Notes: generated from the letters alone by a model not told the origin. Positions 22,224 to 34,377 are shown, counted from the first letter of the stretch. The stretch is 64,000 nucleotides of DNA from Hyparrhenia diplandra (GCA_015847255.1 JADLZK010008433.1:124001-188000), one strand, 5' to 3'. Numbers and translations: made by a program.

Positions 22224-22993
22224 TAAGAGCAGCCACAATGTTTACTACCACAATCGGTAGTAACATGGGTCCAAGGCACAGACGGTAGTAGTGAAGCACC
22301 CGGCTCACAATGTGCACCCTGCATAAGGTGGGGCCCGCATTAGAAAAAAAAATCTGATTCCCCAACCTCCTCGATCCTTCCCGCGAGGCCATGACTGGGA
22401 GACGGAGAGAGAAGCTTCAGATCCCCAATCTTGTTCCACCGCCGTCTTCAGAATCGACCGCCGGCGCCGCTGCTTCGTCTTCTCCTCCCACGGTATTTCT
22501 TTGCTTCCTCATCAGCGTATCCTCGTACGGCAGCTTCCACGGCGGCAGCTTCCCCTACTCGTCCTCGATCTGGCACGGCCATCTACGACAGCTGTGCCGC
22601 TGGTTCATGAAGCTAAGCCAGAGGGTAGTGGTTTCCGTCAACCACCGGCGGCCGGCACATCCCGAGCGGACGTGCAGTCCTCCTACCGGGCCAGATCTGC
22701 AGGCAGGTGAACTCTCCAACAGGCTGCAATGTTGTTGTATCATGTTCTACTTGCCCGTTTGCTATCCTTGTGCTCCGGTCATAGAGCACTAGTACGTGCA
22801 TGACAATCCACAAGTATTGCTACTAATCTTGTTGTTGACAAATTAATACATTGATGAATTACAATACAAGTACTCTGAAATAAGCACGTACATTCTAAGT
22901 TGGATCGGTGAAAACAAATTAAACTAGTAAAGTACATGGTCGATCTGAAGCTAGTACAGTCTAATCTTGTTGTTGCTGACCTCTAAATTTCTA

Positions 22994-24145
22994 TCAAATG
23001 TACTCTATTAAATCTTCCTTGAGACGCCGATGTGCTGTTCGGTCATGAAGGCTCCTATTTTTCTCTAGGACTTCTGCAAATCCATATATTGGGCCCTGTT
23101 CAAGCCCTGTTATTTGGGCAGAAAATTGTCCTTGCTCATATGTGTTCTCATCTGGGATGTTATAGCAATCTCTCTCATCCTCAACTATCATATTGTGTAA
23201 AAGAACACATGCATACATTATATCTGCAAGCTCTTTCCTTTCCCAAAGACGTGCTGGGTGTCGTATGATGGCCCAACGTTTCTGCAAAACACCAAAAGCT
23301 CGTTCGACATCTTTCCTCGCTGATTCTTGACACTGTGCATATAATTTATGCTTATCACTTTGGGGTCTGCTGATTGATTTGGCAAGCACTGCCCACTCTA
23401 GATAGATACCGTCAGCTAGGTAGTATCCCATGTTATATTGTCTTCCATTAACCGTAAACTCAATAGGTGGTGCTCTTCCTTGTAGCACATCAGTGAATAA
23501 TGGAGACTGGTCCAATACATTGATATCATTGTTTGAGCCAGCAGCCCCCAAAAATGCATGCCAAATCCACAAGTCTAACGATGCAACTGCTTCAAGCATG
23601 ATTGTGGGTACTCCATAATCACCACATGTAAATTGCCCCTTCCATGCAACTGGGCAATTTTGCCATTCCCAGTGCATGCAATCAACACTACCCAACATTC
23701 CAGGAAATCCATGTGCCTCACCGAAATGAAGTAAACGTTGAATATCTTCTTGAAGGGGGCCTAAGCGGATATTGATGACCAAATAAGTGCCTCACACCTT
23801 GAACAAAGTTGATCATGCACTCCATTGCGGTGCACGCGCCCCAAATGATTCATCCATAAGATCAGGTGGGTACCGTATGCCAACATTCGGATGGCAGCAA
23901 TGCATTTCTCGCAATGGTGATAGACCCACCTTGCCAAATGCATCTTGCCTAAGACGAAAATATGGAGACCAAACCCTAAGAGCATCTACAATGCGCAAAA
24001 ATAGATGCTTCCTCATGCGAAATATTCTATGAAACTGATCATCATTGTATAAAGGATTGCTTGAGAAAACTTAGCAAACAATCTGTTGTGGTCACCTTCA
24101 TGATCTCTATTGATGTACTGCGTGTATAGCCCCCACGATGGTTGG
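22994..24145 (-). pseudogene. Harbinger transposase (DDE domain), main part
   Basis: The 262-codon frame 23782-22994 holds the catalytic region of a PIF/Harbinger transposase. The first Asp is in GMLGSVDCMHWEWQNCP, the second in GAAGSNNDINVLDQSPLF, and the Glu in ARKDVERAFGVLQKRWAIIR, followed by the typical CVLLHNMIVEDE. Upstream (24016-23783) the N-terminal helices RMRKHLFLRIVDAL and CIAAIRMLAYG lie in two different frames, so at least two frameshifts occurred. This class excises and inserts DNA at TAA/TTA sites with the help of the ORF1 protein. The 5' end of the gene continues beyond the nested retrotransposon at 32382. Confidence 0.95.
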
Positions 24146-24150
24146 AGGTA

Positions 24151-25591
24151 TGTTGACACCTGTTATAGCATAATATTAATAGTTAACTAAATATGAAATA
24201 AGGGAGTAAAATGAATATCAACATAGATTAGGGGCTTTACTAACATAATTCTAGGAGCTTTGGTGATTTATATATTTTTAGGGACTTAACAGATAAATAC
24301 AGAGAAGAATGGAGAAAGTTCAGGAAGATACATCTCATACGATGATAAGACTTGACCGTGAAGTAACTCAACCCAAAATGTGGACTAAAACACTCTAGAA
24401 GATACCGAGAAGACACCGGAAGAGACGAGAGGCGAGAGGAGAGACGGCACGGTGGCCGGGTGGCCGCCAGTGGCATTTGGGCCGGCCGCCAGGCTATAGT
24501 GGCCAATTAGGTCCATCTTCGTAGGTCGGTTTGTAACCGACTTTGAGGTTGTATCTATACCGTTGCCAAGGTCGGTTTGATCCAAGGGCTATCGTTCATC
24601 GCCAAGGCCTATATAAGAAGACCCCCTGACCCCAGGGTGAAACCCTAACTCATTCTATCTCATTCTATTCATTAACTCTCAGTTGTAGAGGTGTCCCAAT
24701 GTAAGGATAACCTCTCTCTGGGATTAGTGAATTAGAAGTAGATTAGAAGAAGATTAGACATGTAATTAGAGATAGATTAGCCATATAATTAGTAGTAGAT
24801 TAGATCTAACTTAGATCTAATCAAGAGTAAAGGAGAGTTGAACTATACTTTGGTTCTGGAGATGTCTACAGAGTTTGGTATGTTTCATATCTTATCTTTG
24901 GAAGACTTATGATTCATATATTTATCTTCTCTATTTACTTCTATGACTTTCATATATGTGGTTAAGTATAGTTATTATGCTATTGCATGGGATCTTCGCT
25001 CGTATTGATTGCTCTAATTATCATATGTGATTAGAGTAGTAATCGATAGTGTAGACTTGGTGTCTAGGCTATAGGTTACCTGAGATTGCGCCCAATCCAC
25101 GGATAGTTGTGGTAGCCGGGGGGGTGACAGCTCTGTAAGGCCTTTGTAGTCCACCACGTTCGGATTGGTGTTTCGTAGAGCTTTTGGCAGCCTTCTCCCA
25201 TCTACCTTTTTCCCGGTCTTTTTCGAGAGATGGGACGGATCTCTTGCTCCAAAGTGCATTAGTATAATTGCTATCATAGAACCTAAGTAATAGAGATACC
25301 CGGGAACCTTGATCTCTCCCTTTGACCTCTTGATTAGTTTAATTATTCTTTGACATCTTAGGTAGCTTATTATTTTATGCTTTGATCCTTTAACAATTCC
25401 CTCCTCCCTTTAGTCTAGTGGTTTACTAAGTCAGTAGATGCATGATTGTGACTTATTAGAATTCTTTAGCCAAAGCTTCCTGTGGATACGATACTCTAGA
25501 ATACTCATCCTAGGGAAAAGCTACAATGGTAGGTGTTCTGTGCGCTTGCAGATTTCCTTCATATTCTTTTAGCACTTAACAAATGCCAACA
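24151..25591 (+). repeat. 5' LTR, 1441 bp
   Basis: Starts TGTTGACACCTGTTATAGC and ends AAATGCCAACA. A candidate TATA box lies at about 24611 (GCCTATATAAGAAGACC). It differs from the 3' LTR by scattered substitutions and a variable patch near 24410-24465, and is clearly above 95% identical by eye. Confidence 0.95.
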
Positions 25592-25596
25592 AGCTT

Positions 25597-25616
25597 TTTG
25601 GCGCCGTTCTCGGGGA
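25597..25616 (+). other. Primer-binding site
   Basis: TGGCGCCGTTCTCGGGGAAG lies just after the 5' LTR. It matches the complement of the plant tRNA-Asp 3' end (TGGCGCCGTTGCCGGGGA) with two mismatches. That primer is used by several plant Ty3/gypsy lineages. Confidence 0.8.
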
Positions 25617-28600
25617 AGCAATTGGCCTAAAGATTCTAATAATGATCATGATGTCTGCTAAATTAGTATATCACTAGCTTTAGTAGGATTATCCTTGTTC
25701 TATTGAGTTGTGGAATAGACGGGACAAAAGATGTCGTTGCGACCTTCCGACAAGATTCCACAAAGAAAGAAAAGAAGAAAGATTGAAGAACCCATGGTGC
25801 CTAATCATTCAAGATTCATCATACATTGGAACCCTGCTATCTCAAGGTATGTATTTAAATATATATATTATTCTAACCATGTATAGATTGAAGAAGAAGT
25901 CGCCGTCACAAGAATTCTATGCACACATCTGAAGTGACGTACGTAGAAGCTGCACATCGTGGTAAGTATGATTAAAAGGTGAGAAAGTCTTGCTCATGGA
26001 CTATAAATTAATTGAGTAGTTATCATTTAATTTCTTGCATTCACTGCATCAATTCATGCATTCACTCCGCTTAGTTTATGTTTTCTCATAGTAGATCCAT
26101 TGCATGTTTAGTTCCTTGTATCCATCCATGTTTGCATCTATTTAAAAAAAAACTCACCATGATCATGCTCTCTCATCTCTAATTGGATAAATCTCTATAA
26201 ATGCTTTCATGTTACCTTTGTTTGCTATAGTATGCTTTGGTTTGGAAATACGCTTAAGAGTATTTCCAAAGGCTTTTAAATTAAGCGTGGTGCTTAGGTT
26301 AAAATGCCTTCCTTAATTAAATTAGACATGGAGTCTAGTTTGGTTATTGAACTAAAAATTGCTTGCGTAGACATTGGTTATTGTGTTGGACTAACCCCTA
26401 CAGAAAACTCTCAAATCCAATTTGGGTAAGTCAAGAGATGAACTCAGATCAGAGATGAAGCAAGGCATATGATGAACTCCAACCTTGTGCGAAAGACACG
26501 GCTCATTCATGGAAGAATTGTAAGTATCAAATATCATTCACTCTGTCTTTTGTTACAAGTTACCTTTGCCTTGATCCACATATTAGAATGTAGCCACACA
26601 TAAAATGAGTTATAAGACATGAATAAATAAAATTTATGCTAAGAGTAATCAATGAACCACCTTTTCATTAGCATAGATGAAATCATATAAACTTTGGACA
26701 ACAACCCCTACTTCAACCATGTTATATTCCTTCGGGTATGTGTCCACTAACATTTTGCAGGAGAGGTCTGTGCTATGTCCATTCAATGAAGAAGAGTGTC
26801 ATACAACACGATCATGAAAAGTAATCACTCAATAGAAGTGGATGGACAAAGCAATGGGCCACAAGAACATCAAAGACAGGTAAGTAAATATAAATCACAT
26901 ATTTGTATACAACTTTTGTCTTATGTTCTAAAAAAAAAAAAATAACAATAATAAAAATAATAATATATATCTGAGCACATGAAGGCTCGTGCTAAAAGAA
27001 ACATGTTCCTAGGACAAGTTCCCTTCGGGTATTCTTGGTCACTAACCTTGCAGGAACAAAAGGATGAACAACGTCTAAGGACATGGTGATTGCAATACAC
27101 GATCAAGGATGATTCAGCATTCACACTTAAAGTGTCGAGTGACAGGAAGGCTCGAGCATGGGGGAGGAAGGTTGACTCCTCTAAAGATCATCAGACATTA
27201 CTCTTCCTCTACTCAAGCTCCCATCACTCTGACAAGCTGGTTTGCAATCCCTCTACTCACTATTATTTTGTCTCTCTAAGTTCGATTGGTTGTTAATTGT
27301 CATGCATAAAAATCAAACTTAAGATAATAAAATTTCCCACTAGAGAAAAAAGTAATAGTGAGCACTTGCTAATTAAAATATCTAACCAAAACCTTTCCTA
27401 GCCTAGAAGCAACCTTGAGCTCCATGACAGTTTTACCCTTGTTTGAAATTACTTGTATATTCCTTCGGGTATGTGTTGTCAACTAATACTACAGGAATAA
27501 AATCATGAGAGGAGCAAAAAGGTTCAAGCACCATTTAAAGGCAAGAAAGAAAGGACGATACAATAAAGGAGACAAGTGAGGAGCAAGATACACAAGAGGC
27601 CAAAGAAGGAAAGCTTCAAGCAGATGGAAAGATTCACCACGAGGTGTTACGGTCTTGGCATGCTCCAACAATTAAAGTAACATCTTGAGGTAAGTTGTCA
27701 ATAAATAAGCTTTTCCTAAAGTATGGCTTGTTCATAAATAAAGAATCAAACTTGTTAGAGCAACACCTTTGCCGATCCAACTTCTTTAGCTCAACATGTT
27801 TTGTTAGTTGTTCCTACCACCATTTTTTTTATCTCTTAGTCCTCATCTTATAAGCCAGAATGTTGCTTACCTTATTTTGGAAGAACATAATCATAATCAT
27901 GCTTTTGGTGTTTAGATAAGAAAACCTTCCAAGAGTCAATGAGCTTGATTTGATCGTCGAATGTTTTAATCACAAACAATCATGCTCAATCTTCTAATCT
28001 TGTCACCCAAGTTAGGTTTAAGAAAAGTGTATAATAAATCAACTCTATCTTGTTTGATGTGCCTATGGTTAGAGAAGAACGAATGAAGTTTTGGTTCTGT
28101 TGGTGTTTTCCCACCAATAGAGCCCATGCACTTGATCTCTACCATGATTTTGCAAAACAGGACACACTTTTGAGCAAAAGGTGGAGAAGCTTATCGGTTT
28201 CTCAAAAATTCAACAAGTGAATGTCTTACAAGCATACACACAAAACAAGACATTTGTCTATGTTTCACTCCAACTCATAAGACCAGCAAAGAACAAGGGT
28301 GGCGTTGTCCTTCACCATCTCAAGGAGCACAACCGTCAAGATCAAATAATACACTCAGGTAAACGACAAGGCAAGAAGTCTCGTTCGGAGGACTTAAACA
28401 CTTGAACCCTCACCGAAAAGGTAAGATCGGTAGTTATCCATATTTATTTTCTTGCATTGCATAATTATTTCCTTTAGCATATTTACATTATAGCACTAGC
28501 CTTGCATTAGAAAAGAAAATAAATATTTGTTGGTTGCATATACTTTGAAAAACTCTAAGCCCCATGTGAGTAATTTTGTGGTGTGTAACAACCCACAAGG

Positions 28601-30770
28601 ATATTTTCTTGTGGTGGCATAAAAAATAAAATAAATTTACATGCGTCATCATCCTTATTTGCATAGAAAACCCCAAAAATATTTAATGTTCTTTGAAAGA
28701 TTTCTAGACAGACAAAAGCAACGTGGCTAACCCCTAACGCTTAATCAAGTTCCACTAGTTTTGTTGTCTATTTGAGTTCAAAGGATCCCAAGGAAGAGAG
28801 ACATGACACACATGGTGTCCAGAGTTAAAGAAGATCAATTAGCCACTATCACTATCTACCTCTACTTCCAACCATCAAGAACATTGAAGACTATGTCAAC
28901 ATCCAACTTGGGGAGGGTAACCCCCATATATCCGGATAAGTATTCCTTTACCTTATTTAATTTTAGCTAGTTTTGTTTGCTTTATTAGAAAGATATAAAA
29001 AGATGCATAATTATGGAAACTAAATAAATAGAGTCTATATAGTCTTTATTAAGAGTCTTTATTAGAGTGTGATAATAAAATAAACTCTGAAGATAATCTC
29101 TAGCCTTGGAGATGATGAATAGTTGCTCGTCGTAATTCCTTTCAAGTACCTATCTTTCAAGCTTAATTTCTCTCGAGATTTTAATGCAATTGATTTGACT
29201 TGAGATTTGCTCTCGATCCTCGAAACCTGTGGGTAGCAAATGCTTGCTCTAAAGTCTAGGTGATTGACGGATATGATATATGAGAGTCTGAGCTGCTATT
29301 TATCTTACTCCTAGTGATACTAGATTTCTGGAGATTTATCTTTTGAAAATTAAAGTGCACATGATAAGTTCCTGTGTGACAAGAGTGTTGAACCTCCTAC
29401 CACAAGCCATATATACATGCTCCCTAGATTAGGAAAACCCTTTGACATATATATAGGCTGCTTGCTTTGCATTGAGTTTGTTCAATCTTTGTCGACCCTT
29501 AGAAACTTTGTTGATCTGATCATGCACACTCTACTCCACTCCACTCTATCCACTTGCATTTATGCTACTTCTACTTTAGAAGTAAGCATCCACCAAATAT
29601 CCACTAAAAATGTTCTATTCCTACTCTGGGAGAGAACAACCAAAAATATTCCCTACACCCATTCACTCACACATTGCTAGCCAATATCTTACAGAAGCTC
29701 CATTACTTATATATCTCTCAAAAGTTATTGCAAAAGAGATTTGGGTTGTATTTAAAAAAAAAAAAAAAAAGAGAAGGGAGATGAAAAATGGACAAGTGTC
29801 CTACGGGCGAGTAGAGCCTACCTCCCTAAAGAGAAGAGATGAAAAATGAACAAGTGTTCGAGGGCGAGTAGAGCTCACATCTCTAAAATAATGAAAGAGA
29901 GAGAAAAATGGACACAAGTCCGAGGGTGAGTAGGACCCACCTCTCTAAGAAAAAAAGAAAGAATAAAGGAGAGTTAAAAAATGGACATGTGTCCGCTGAA
30001 AACAATGGGTACTTAGATGCTCGCCTCTCCATAAAAAGAAAAATAAAGAAAGAAAAAAAAAAATATACAACCCGCATTCTCTCAAAGTTCTCAAATTCCA
30101 AAAAGAGAAGATTCCTCAAGGAGCAAAAGTAAGATTTCTCCTCATCCATTACATTCCCCACCATCACCTACAACCATATTCATTCCCTCATACACATGCA
30201 CCACTTGATCAGTGTAACTTGTAACTTTGGATCCATTGCTTGAATTTACAATATATGCTTAGTAATATAGAATTTAGTTTCTCCCACCTATGAGCTCGGA
30301 TATAAAACCTTAGATTTAGGGTGAGAGAGAAGAAGGCATAGTGTCCTACTGCCTTATTCCAAAAATACCACATACTATGAGAGAAAGGCAACACAACATT
30401 ATTGCCTAAGTGAGGATCCACAAATACCACAAATGAGAGATTAGAGAGAGTCATACTGGGAACTTCGAGTTTTATTTTGAAAACTTGCAAAAACTCCAGA
30501 ATGAAGGTTGAACAAAGAGTTTGAGACATGGTGCTTGACTTGAGTGTTCTATCTTTCAATTGCCCAAGATCCTAAGAAAAAAAAAAAAAAAAAAGCTATA
30601 AGCTCCATGGTTAAAGGTAATATGGGTAAGTTGAAGGTTGAAAAAGTTTTTTCTAACATAGAGGAGAAATTTTGTTTGAAAGCATGTGTACTTTTGAGGT
30701 GTGAAAGCGTTGTAGCAACTCCTGATCCATTGCTAAGTTTGGCTTTGCTAGGGACTAGCAAAGGGTAAGC
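25617..30770 (+). other. Non-coding interior of the LARD-like element, with exon-like modules
   Basis: No protein domain is recognisable. The interior has a serial structure. Acceptor-like ends after the recurring phrase CCTTCGGGTAT (26731, 27024, 27462) lead to short blocks starting with GGAGAGG, GAACAAAAGG and GAATAAAATC. Strong donors CAG|GTAAGTAAAT (26880), GAG|GTAAGTTGTC (27689), GTG|GTAAGTATGA (25961) and AAG|GTAAGATCGG (28421) end several blocks. This looks like a spliced non-coding transcript. Whether splicing occurs cannot be seen here. Confidence 0.5.
29765..30030 (+). repeat. Tandem repeat, about 65-90 bp x 4, near the 3' end of the LARD interior
   Basis: GAAAAATGGACAAGTGTCC or a variant recurs at about 29782, 29844, 29909 and 29977. 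The first three are followed by GGGCGAGTAGAGC or GGGTGAGTAGGACC and by CTCCCTAA or CTCTCTAA. Poly(A/G) spacers separate the copies. Confidence 0.75.
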
Positions 30771-30781
30771 TTGGGGGAACT
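30768..30781 (+). other. Polypurine tract
   Basis: AAGCTTGGGGGAACT lies immediately before the 3' LTR start at 30782, the expected position for plus-strand priming. Confidence 0.75.
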
Positions 30782-32218
30782 TGTTGACACCTGTTATAGC
30801 ATAATATTAATAGTCAACTAAATATGAAATAAGGGAGTAAAATGAATATCAACATAGATTAGGGGCTTTACTAACATAATTCCGGGAGCTTTGGTGATTT
30901 ATATATTTTTAGGGACTTAACAGATAAATACAGAGAAGAATGGAGAAAGTTCCGGAAGATACATCTCATACGATGATAAGACTTGACCGTGAAGTAACTC
31001 AACCCAAAATGTAGACTAAAACACTCTAGAAGATACCAGAAGACACCAGAAGAGACGAGAGGCCGAGAGGAGACTCTGGCCTGGCGGCCGCCAGTGGCAT
31101 TTGGGCCGGCCGCCAGGCTATAGTGGCCAATTAGGTCCATCTTCGTAGGTCGGTTTGTAACCGACTTTGAGGTTGTATCTACACCGTTGCCAAGGTCGGT
31201 TTGATCCAAGGGCTATCGTTCATCGCCAAGGCCTATATAAGAAGACCCTGACCCCCGTGGTGAAACCCTAACTCATTCTATCTCATTCTATTCATTAACT
31301 CTCAGTTGTAGAGGTGTCCCGATGTAAGGATAACCTCTCTCTGGGATTAGTGAATTAGAAGTAGATTAGAAGAAGATTAGACATGTAATTAGAGATAGAT
31401 TAGCCATATAATTAGTAGTAGATTAGATCTAACTTAGATCTAATCAAGAGTAAAGGAGAGTTGAACTATACTTTGGTTCTGGAGATGTCTGAGTTTGGTA
31501 TGTTTCATCTCTTATCTTTGGAAGACTTATGATTCATATATTTATCTTCTCTATTTACTTCTATGACTTTCATATATGTGGTTAAGTATAGTTATTATGC
31601 TATTGCATGGGATCTTCGCTCGTATTGATTGCTCTAATTATCATATGTGATTAGAGTAGTAATCGATAGTGTAGACTTGGTGTCTAGGCTATAGGTTACC
31701 TGAGATTGCGCCCAATCCCACGGATAGTTGTGGTAGCGGGGGGGGGTGACATTTCAGAAGGTAAGGCCTTTGTAGTCCACCACGTTCGGATTGGTGTTTC
31801 GTAGAGCTTTTGGCAGCCTTCTCCCATCTACCTTTTTCCCAGTCTTTCTCGAGAGATGGGACGGATCTGCTGCTCCAAAGTGCATTAGTATAATTGCTAT
31901 CATAGAACCTAAGTAATAGAGATACCCAGGAACCTTGATCTCTCCCTTTGACCTCTTGATTAGTTTAATTATTCTTTGACATCTTAGGTAGCTTATTATT
32001 TTATGCTTTGATCCTTTAACAATTCCCTCCTCCCTTTAGTCTAGTGGTTTACTAAGTCAGTAGATGCATGATTGTGACTTATTAGAATTCTTTAGCCAAA
32101 GCTTCCCTGTGGATACGATACTCTAGAATACTCATCCTAGGGAAAAGCTACAATGGTAGGTGTTACGTGCGCTTGCAGATTTCCTTCATATTCTTTTAGC
32201 ACTTAACAAATGCCAACA
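30782..32218 (+). repeat. 3' LTR, 1437 bp
   Basis: Same ends as the 5' LTR. It is followed by AGGTA, the second target-site copy. The high match to the 5' LTR places this insertion among the younger events in the window. Confidence 0.95.
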
Positions 32219-32223
32219 AGGTA

Positions 32224-32382
32224 CCACTTCGGTGAGCTAGCAGCTTCTCTTTCTTCAAGTTGAGCTTCAACTTGAGCCTCAATGGGATCATTAAATTCTT
32301 CCCACATCATCTCTTCGATCTTCTCACTACTCATGAACTCATCAAAATGACTAGAATGATCTTGTGAATCAATAGACATCAT
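32224..32382 (-). pseudogene. Harbinger transposase, N-terminal part (split off by the retrotransposon)
   Basis: The frame starts at the double ATG at 32382 and reads MMSIDSQDHSSHFDEFMSSE, then acidic EKIEEMMWEEF and a Glu-rich EAQVEAQLEERE, down to 32224. It continues in the same frame at 24150 as LQPSWG and then YINRDHEGDH, which proves that the retrotransposon split one gene. Acidic N-termini are usual for PIF/Harbinger transposases. A TATAAATA box lies on the minus strand at 32452-32459, about 70 bp upstream of the start. Confidence 0.85.
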
Positions 32383-32451
32383 CTTTGGTAGTGGGATGCT
32401 TTGTTGTGTGGAAGCTGAAGGTAGTGTGTTGCTGCCTTCAACTGCTGCTTG

Positions 32452-32459
32452 TATTTATA
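32452..32459 (-). promoter_or_regulatory. TATA box of the Harbinger transposase gene
   Basis: TATAAATA on the minus strand, about 70 bp before the double ATG at 32382. A three-copy tandem repeat lies upstream of it (32483-32620). Confidence 0.55.
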
Positions 32460-32482
32460 AGCTAGTGTAACTTTGCAAGAAA

Positions 32483-32620
32483 CCATGTTCATCTTTTTTC
32501 TGAACATGCCAACAGCTAGTTTCCAATAGCCATGTTCTGCTTTTTCTAAACATGCCAACGGCTAGTTTCCATCAGCCATGTTCTGCTTTTTCTGAACATG
32601 CCAACAGCTAGTTTCCAATT
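32483..32620. repeat. Tandem repeat, 46-47 bp x 3, upstream of the transposase promoter
   Basis: Copies start at 32483, 32530 and 32576. Each reads CCATGTTC(A/T)..CTTTTT(T)CT.AACATGCC, then AAC(A/G)GCTAGTTTCCA. They lie in the gap between the end of ORF1 and the TATA box of ORF2. Confidence 0.8.
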
Positions 32621-32659
32621 TTGCATATGTCTGGTACAGATCTCTTCTAGTCTGTGACT

Positions 32660-33813
32660 GCTTTGCTTTTGTTGATTTCAGATGCTATTTCTGTCCATTT
32701 TTGCATTGCTGCTGCTTTCACTTTTATAGATTCGTTGAAGAGAACAAAGTCTTGAGAAGGTTGGTCCCCCAAAGGAGATGTTGGCAATTTTTTCCCTTTC
32801 CCTTTCAACTTTGCTTTTGCTTTCTTCTGCCCCTCAGGACGCTTCTCTATGTGTCTACTTTCATCTTTAGTGTCTTAGTTGGATGATGATGTGTATGCAC
32901 CTAATTCTAAAATCTTAGTCCTCTTGCTGTTGGTGTTCTCCTCCTCAATGTTTTTTGCCATTTTGGTAGTTTCCTTAGCTCCTTCCCCATATACTCTCAT
33001 GTGAATGGTTTCTCGTTGTTTTGTGATTTAAACCACGCATGAGCCCTCTGTAATATCATATCATCGGACTCTCCACTCCTCCAAGTGCCTTGAACTTGAG
33101 AATAGACTCCACACCATTTTGTTACCTCCTTCTTGACACCTTTCCAATGTGACTTGCATTGCACAACTGTCCTTTTGCGGTCATTGTTTGGTGTTTTGCT
33201 GTTAAATTCTGCAGTTACAACTCTCCAGTAGTGATCAAACTTCTTGTCATTTCCATCTATGGGATCCATTGAGTTGTTTACCCAAGCACTAAGGAGCATT
33301 ATGTTCTCATCTTCTATCCAGTTCAGCCTTAAAACTCTCCTCCCTCCCTCTTCTCTTCCCCCAGCCTCTTCTATCCTCTTTTTCCTCTTCATCACCACTT
33401 GAATCTTCTATAAAGAACAAAGTTTTTCTCTTCATGTGTTGCAGGGCATGGAGAGGCTGATTCGGATCCATGAGAAGAAGCAGATCCAACAACTTGATTT
33501 GGTGAGTACACCCAACTTTCCTGCTGCTGAAAACCTTGAGGACGAAAACCTTGGAAGCTTATTGGTATAGATTGTGGCTAATTTCCTTGCTGCTGAAAAC
33601 CAAGAAAGCCTAGCTAGAGGAGAATTGCCATATGCTGTGTAGTTGGTTGGATGTCCAAATGGGTGAAAATTGTGGAAATTAGGTGACAGGGATTTGGAGG
33701 AGTGGGTAGGTTGTGCTTGGGGAAATGTTGACTGGAGGAGCCTTGGTTCAAAAGGTTCATGAAACCTTTGTTGGTAGGATCCATCACGTGTAGAGAAGTT
33801 GGGTGGTGTGGTG
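32660..33813 (-). pseudogene. Harbinger ORF1 (Myb/SANT-like DNA-binding protein)
   Basis: The minus-strand start near 33785 reads MDPTNKGFMNLLNQGSSSQ, typical of Harbinger ORF1 N-termini, with a Pro/His-rich continuation. After frame changes comes KTLFFIEDSSGDEEEKED (about 33420-33370). The Myb/SANT-like trihelix follows at 33398-32997: NWIEDENIMLLSAWVNNSMD, then a FDHYWRVVTAEFN segment and CKSHWKGVKKEVTKW. A TGA then interrupts before EYMGKELRKLPKWQ. The Lys-rich, NAM-associated tail is visible in other frames to about 32660. In this superfamily ORF1 binds the element ends and helps the transposase enter the nucleus. Frameshifts and the stop make it a pseudogene. Confidence 0.85.
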
Positions 33814-34377
33814 TGGTGATATGTTCTGAGTTTGCCTCTATTTTGTAGGTGAAGGCTGAAGCAGCACCAACGGTTGGAACATGAAGCAGATGGAGCAACG
33901 GGAGGAAGTTGCTGCTACTGTAACGGCCAAAGCATGCAACGACCAGAAAGGCCAACTACTTTTACTTTTCTACAACAAACACTGTACAGATAGTATTGTT
34001 TATTTGCTTCCTCCCAGGAGGAGTGCTACTACCAGGGTTTTGTTGCTACCTTCTCTCACAGTGTTTACTCCTGGTAGTAAGGGTGCATTTAATGCTAACT
34101 CCGCCCTTCTTACCCCCATTGCGGGTGCCCTAAAGTTCCCTTGCCCTTTTTGTTTTCCTTTTCCTTTCCTTTTTCTTTTCTTTTCTTTTCTTTCATGGTT
34201 GATTTTCCATTAATTAATTCTTTTATTCCCAAGGATTATGTTAATGCAGACCATAATAATTTAAAACAAGTCAATTCGAACTAGATGTTCAAGTACACAC
34301 CAAAATTCATGCAAACTTACGTAGATAACCAAGTTTGACCACATCGTACTATGAACTTGGGAAATTATAGGTCACCC

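Larger units (their letters stand above)
24151..32218 (+). mobile_element. LTR retrotransposon without coding capacity (LARD-like), 8.07 kb
   Basis: It has two long near-identical LTRs (24151-25591 and 30782-32218), a primer-binding site, a purine tract and the exact 5-bp target repeat AGGTA (24146-24150 and 32219-32223). The 5.19-kb interior has no gag, protease, RT, RNase H or integrase motif in any frame. Long LTRs, a tRNA-Asp-like primer site and a large non-coding interior fit a large retrotransposon derivative that depends on a Ty3/gypsy (Tat/Athila-like) partner. The partner assignment is inference. It inserted in the transposase gene of the Harbinger element. Confidence 0.92.
22227..34130 (-). 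mobile_element. PIF/Harbinger element (about 3.8 kb) with an 8-kb nested retrotransposon
   Basis: The ends are GAGCAGCCACAATG and, reverse-complemented, GGGCACCCGCAATG, flanked by TAA (22224-22226 and 34131-34133). The paralogous empty site GTTGGTAAAACCAACTAGTACTAAAGG exists at 42857-42882 and, in a variant form, near 60113. It carries the two genes of an autonomous element, a Myb/SANT-type ORF1 (33800-32660) and a DDE transposase (32382-22994), both on the minus strand. Without the nested LTR retrotransposon and one 5-bp target copy (24151-32223) the element is about 3.83 kb. Both genes are broken, so it cannot now mobilise itself. Confidence 0.9.

Noticed and set aside
22391..22792. 133-codon plus-strand frame with a C2-like start
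   Set aside because: Lies within the Harbinger 3' region, opposite to its genes, and has no recognised domain or counterpart.
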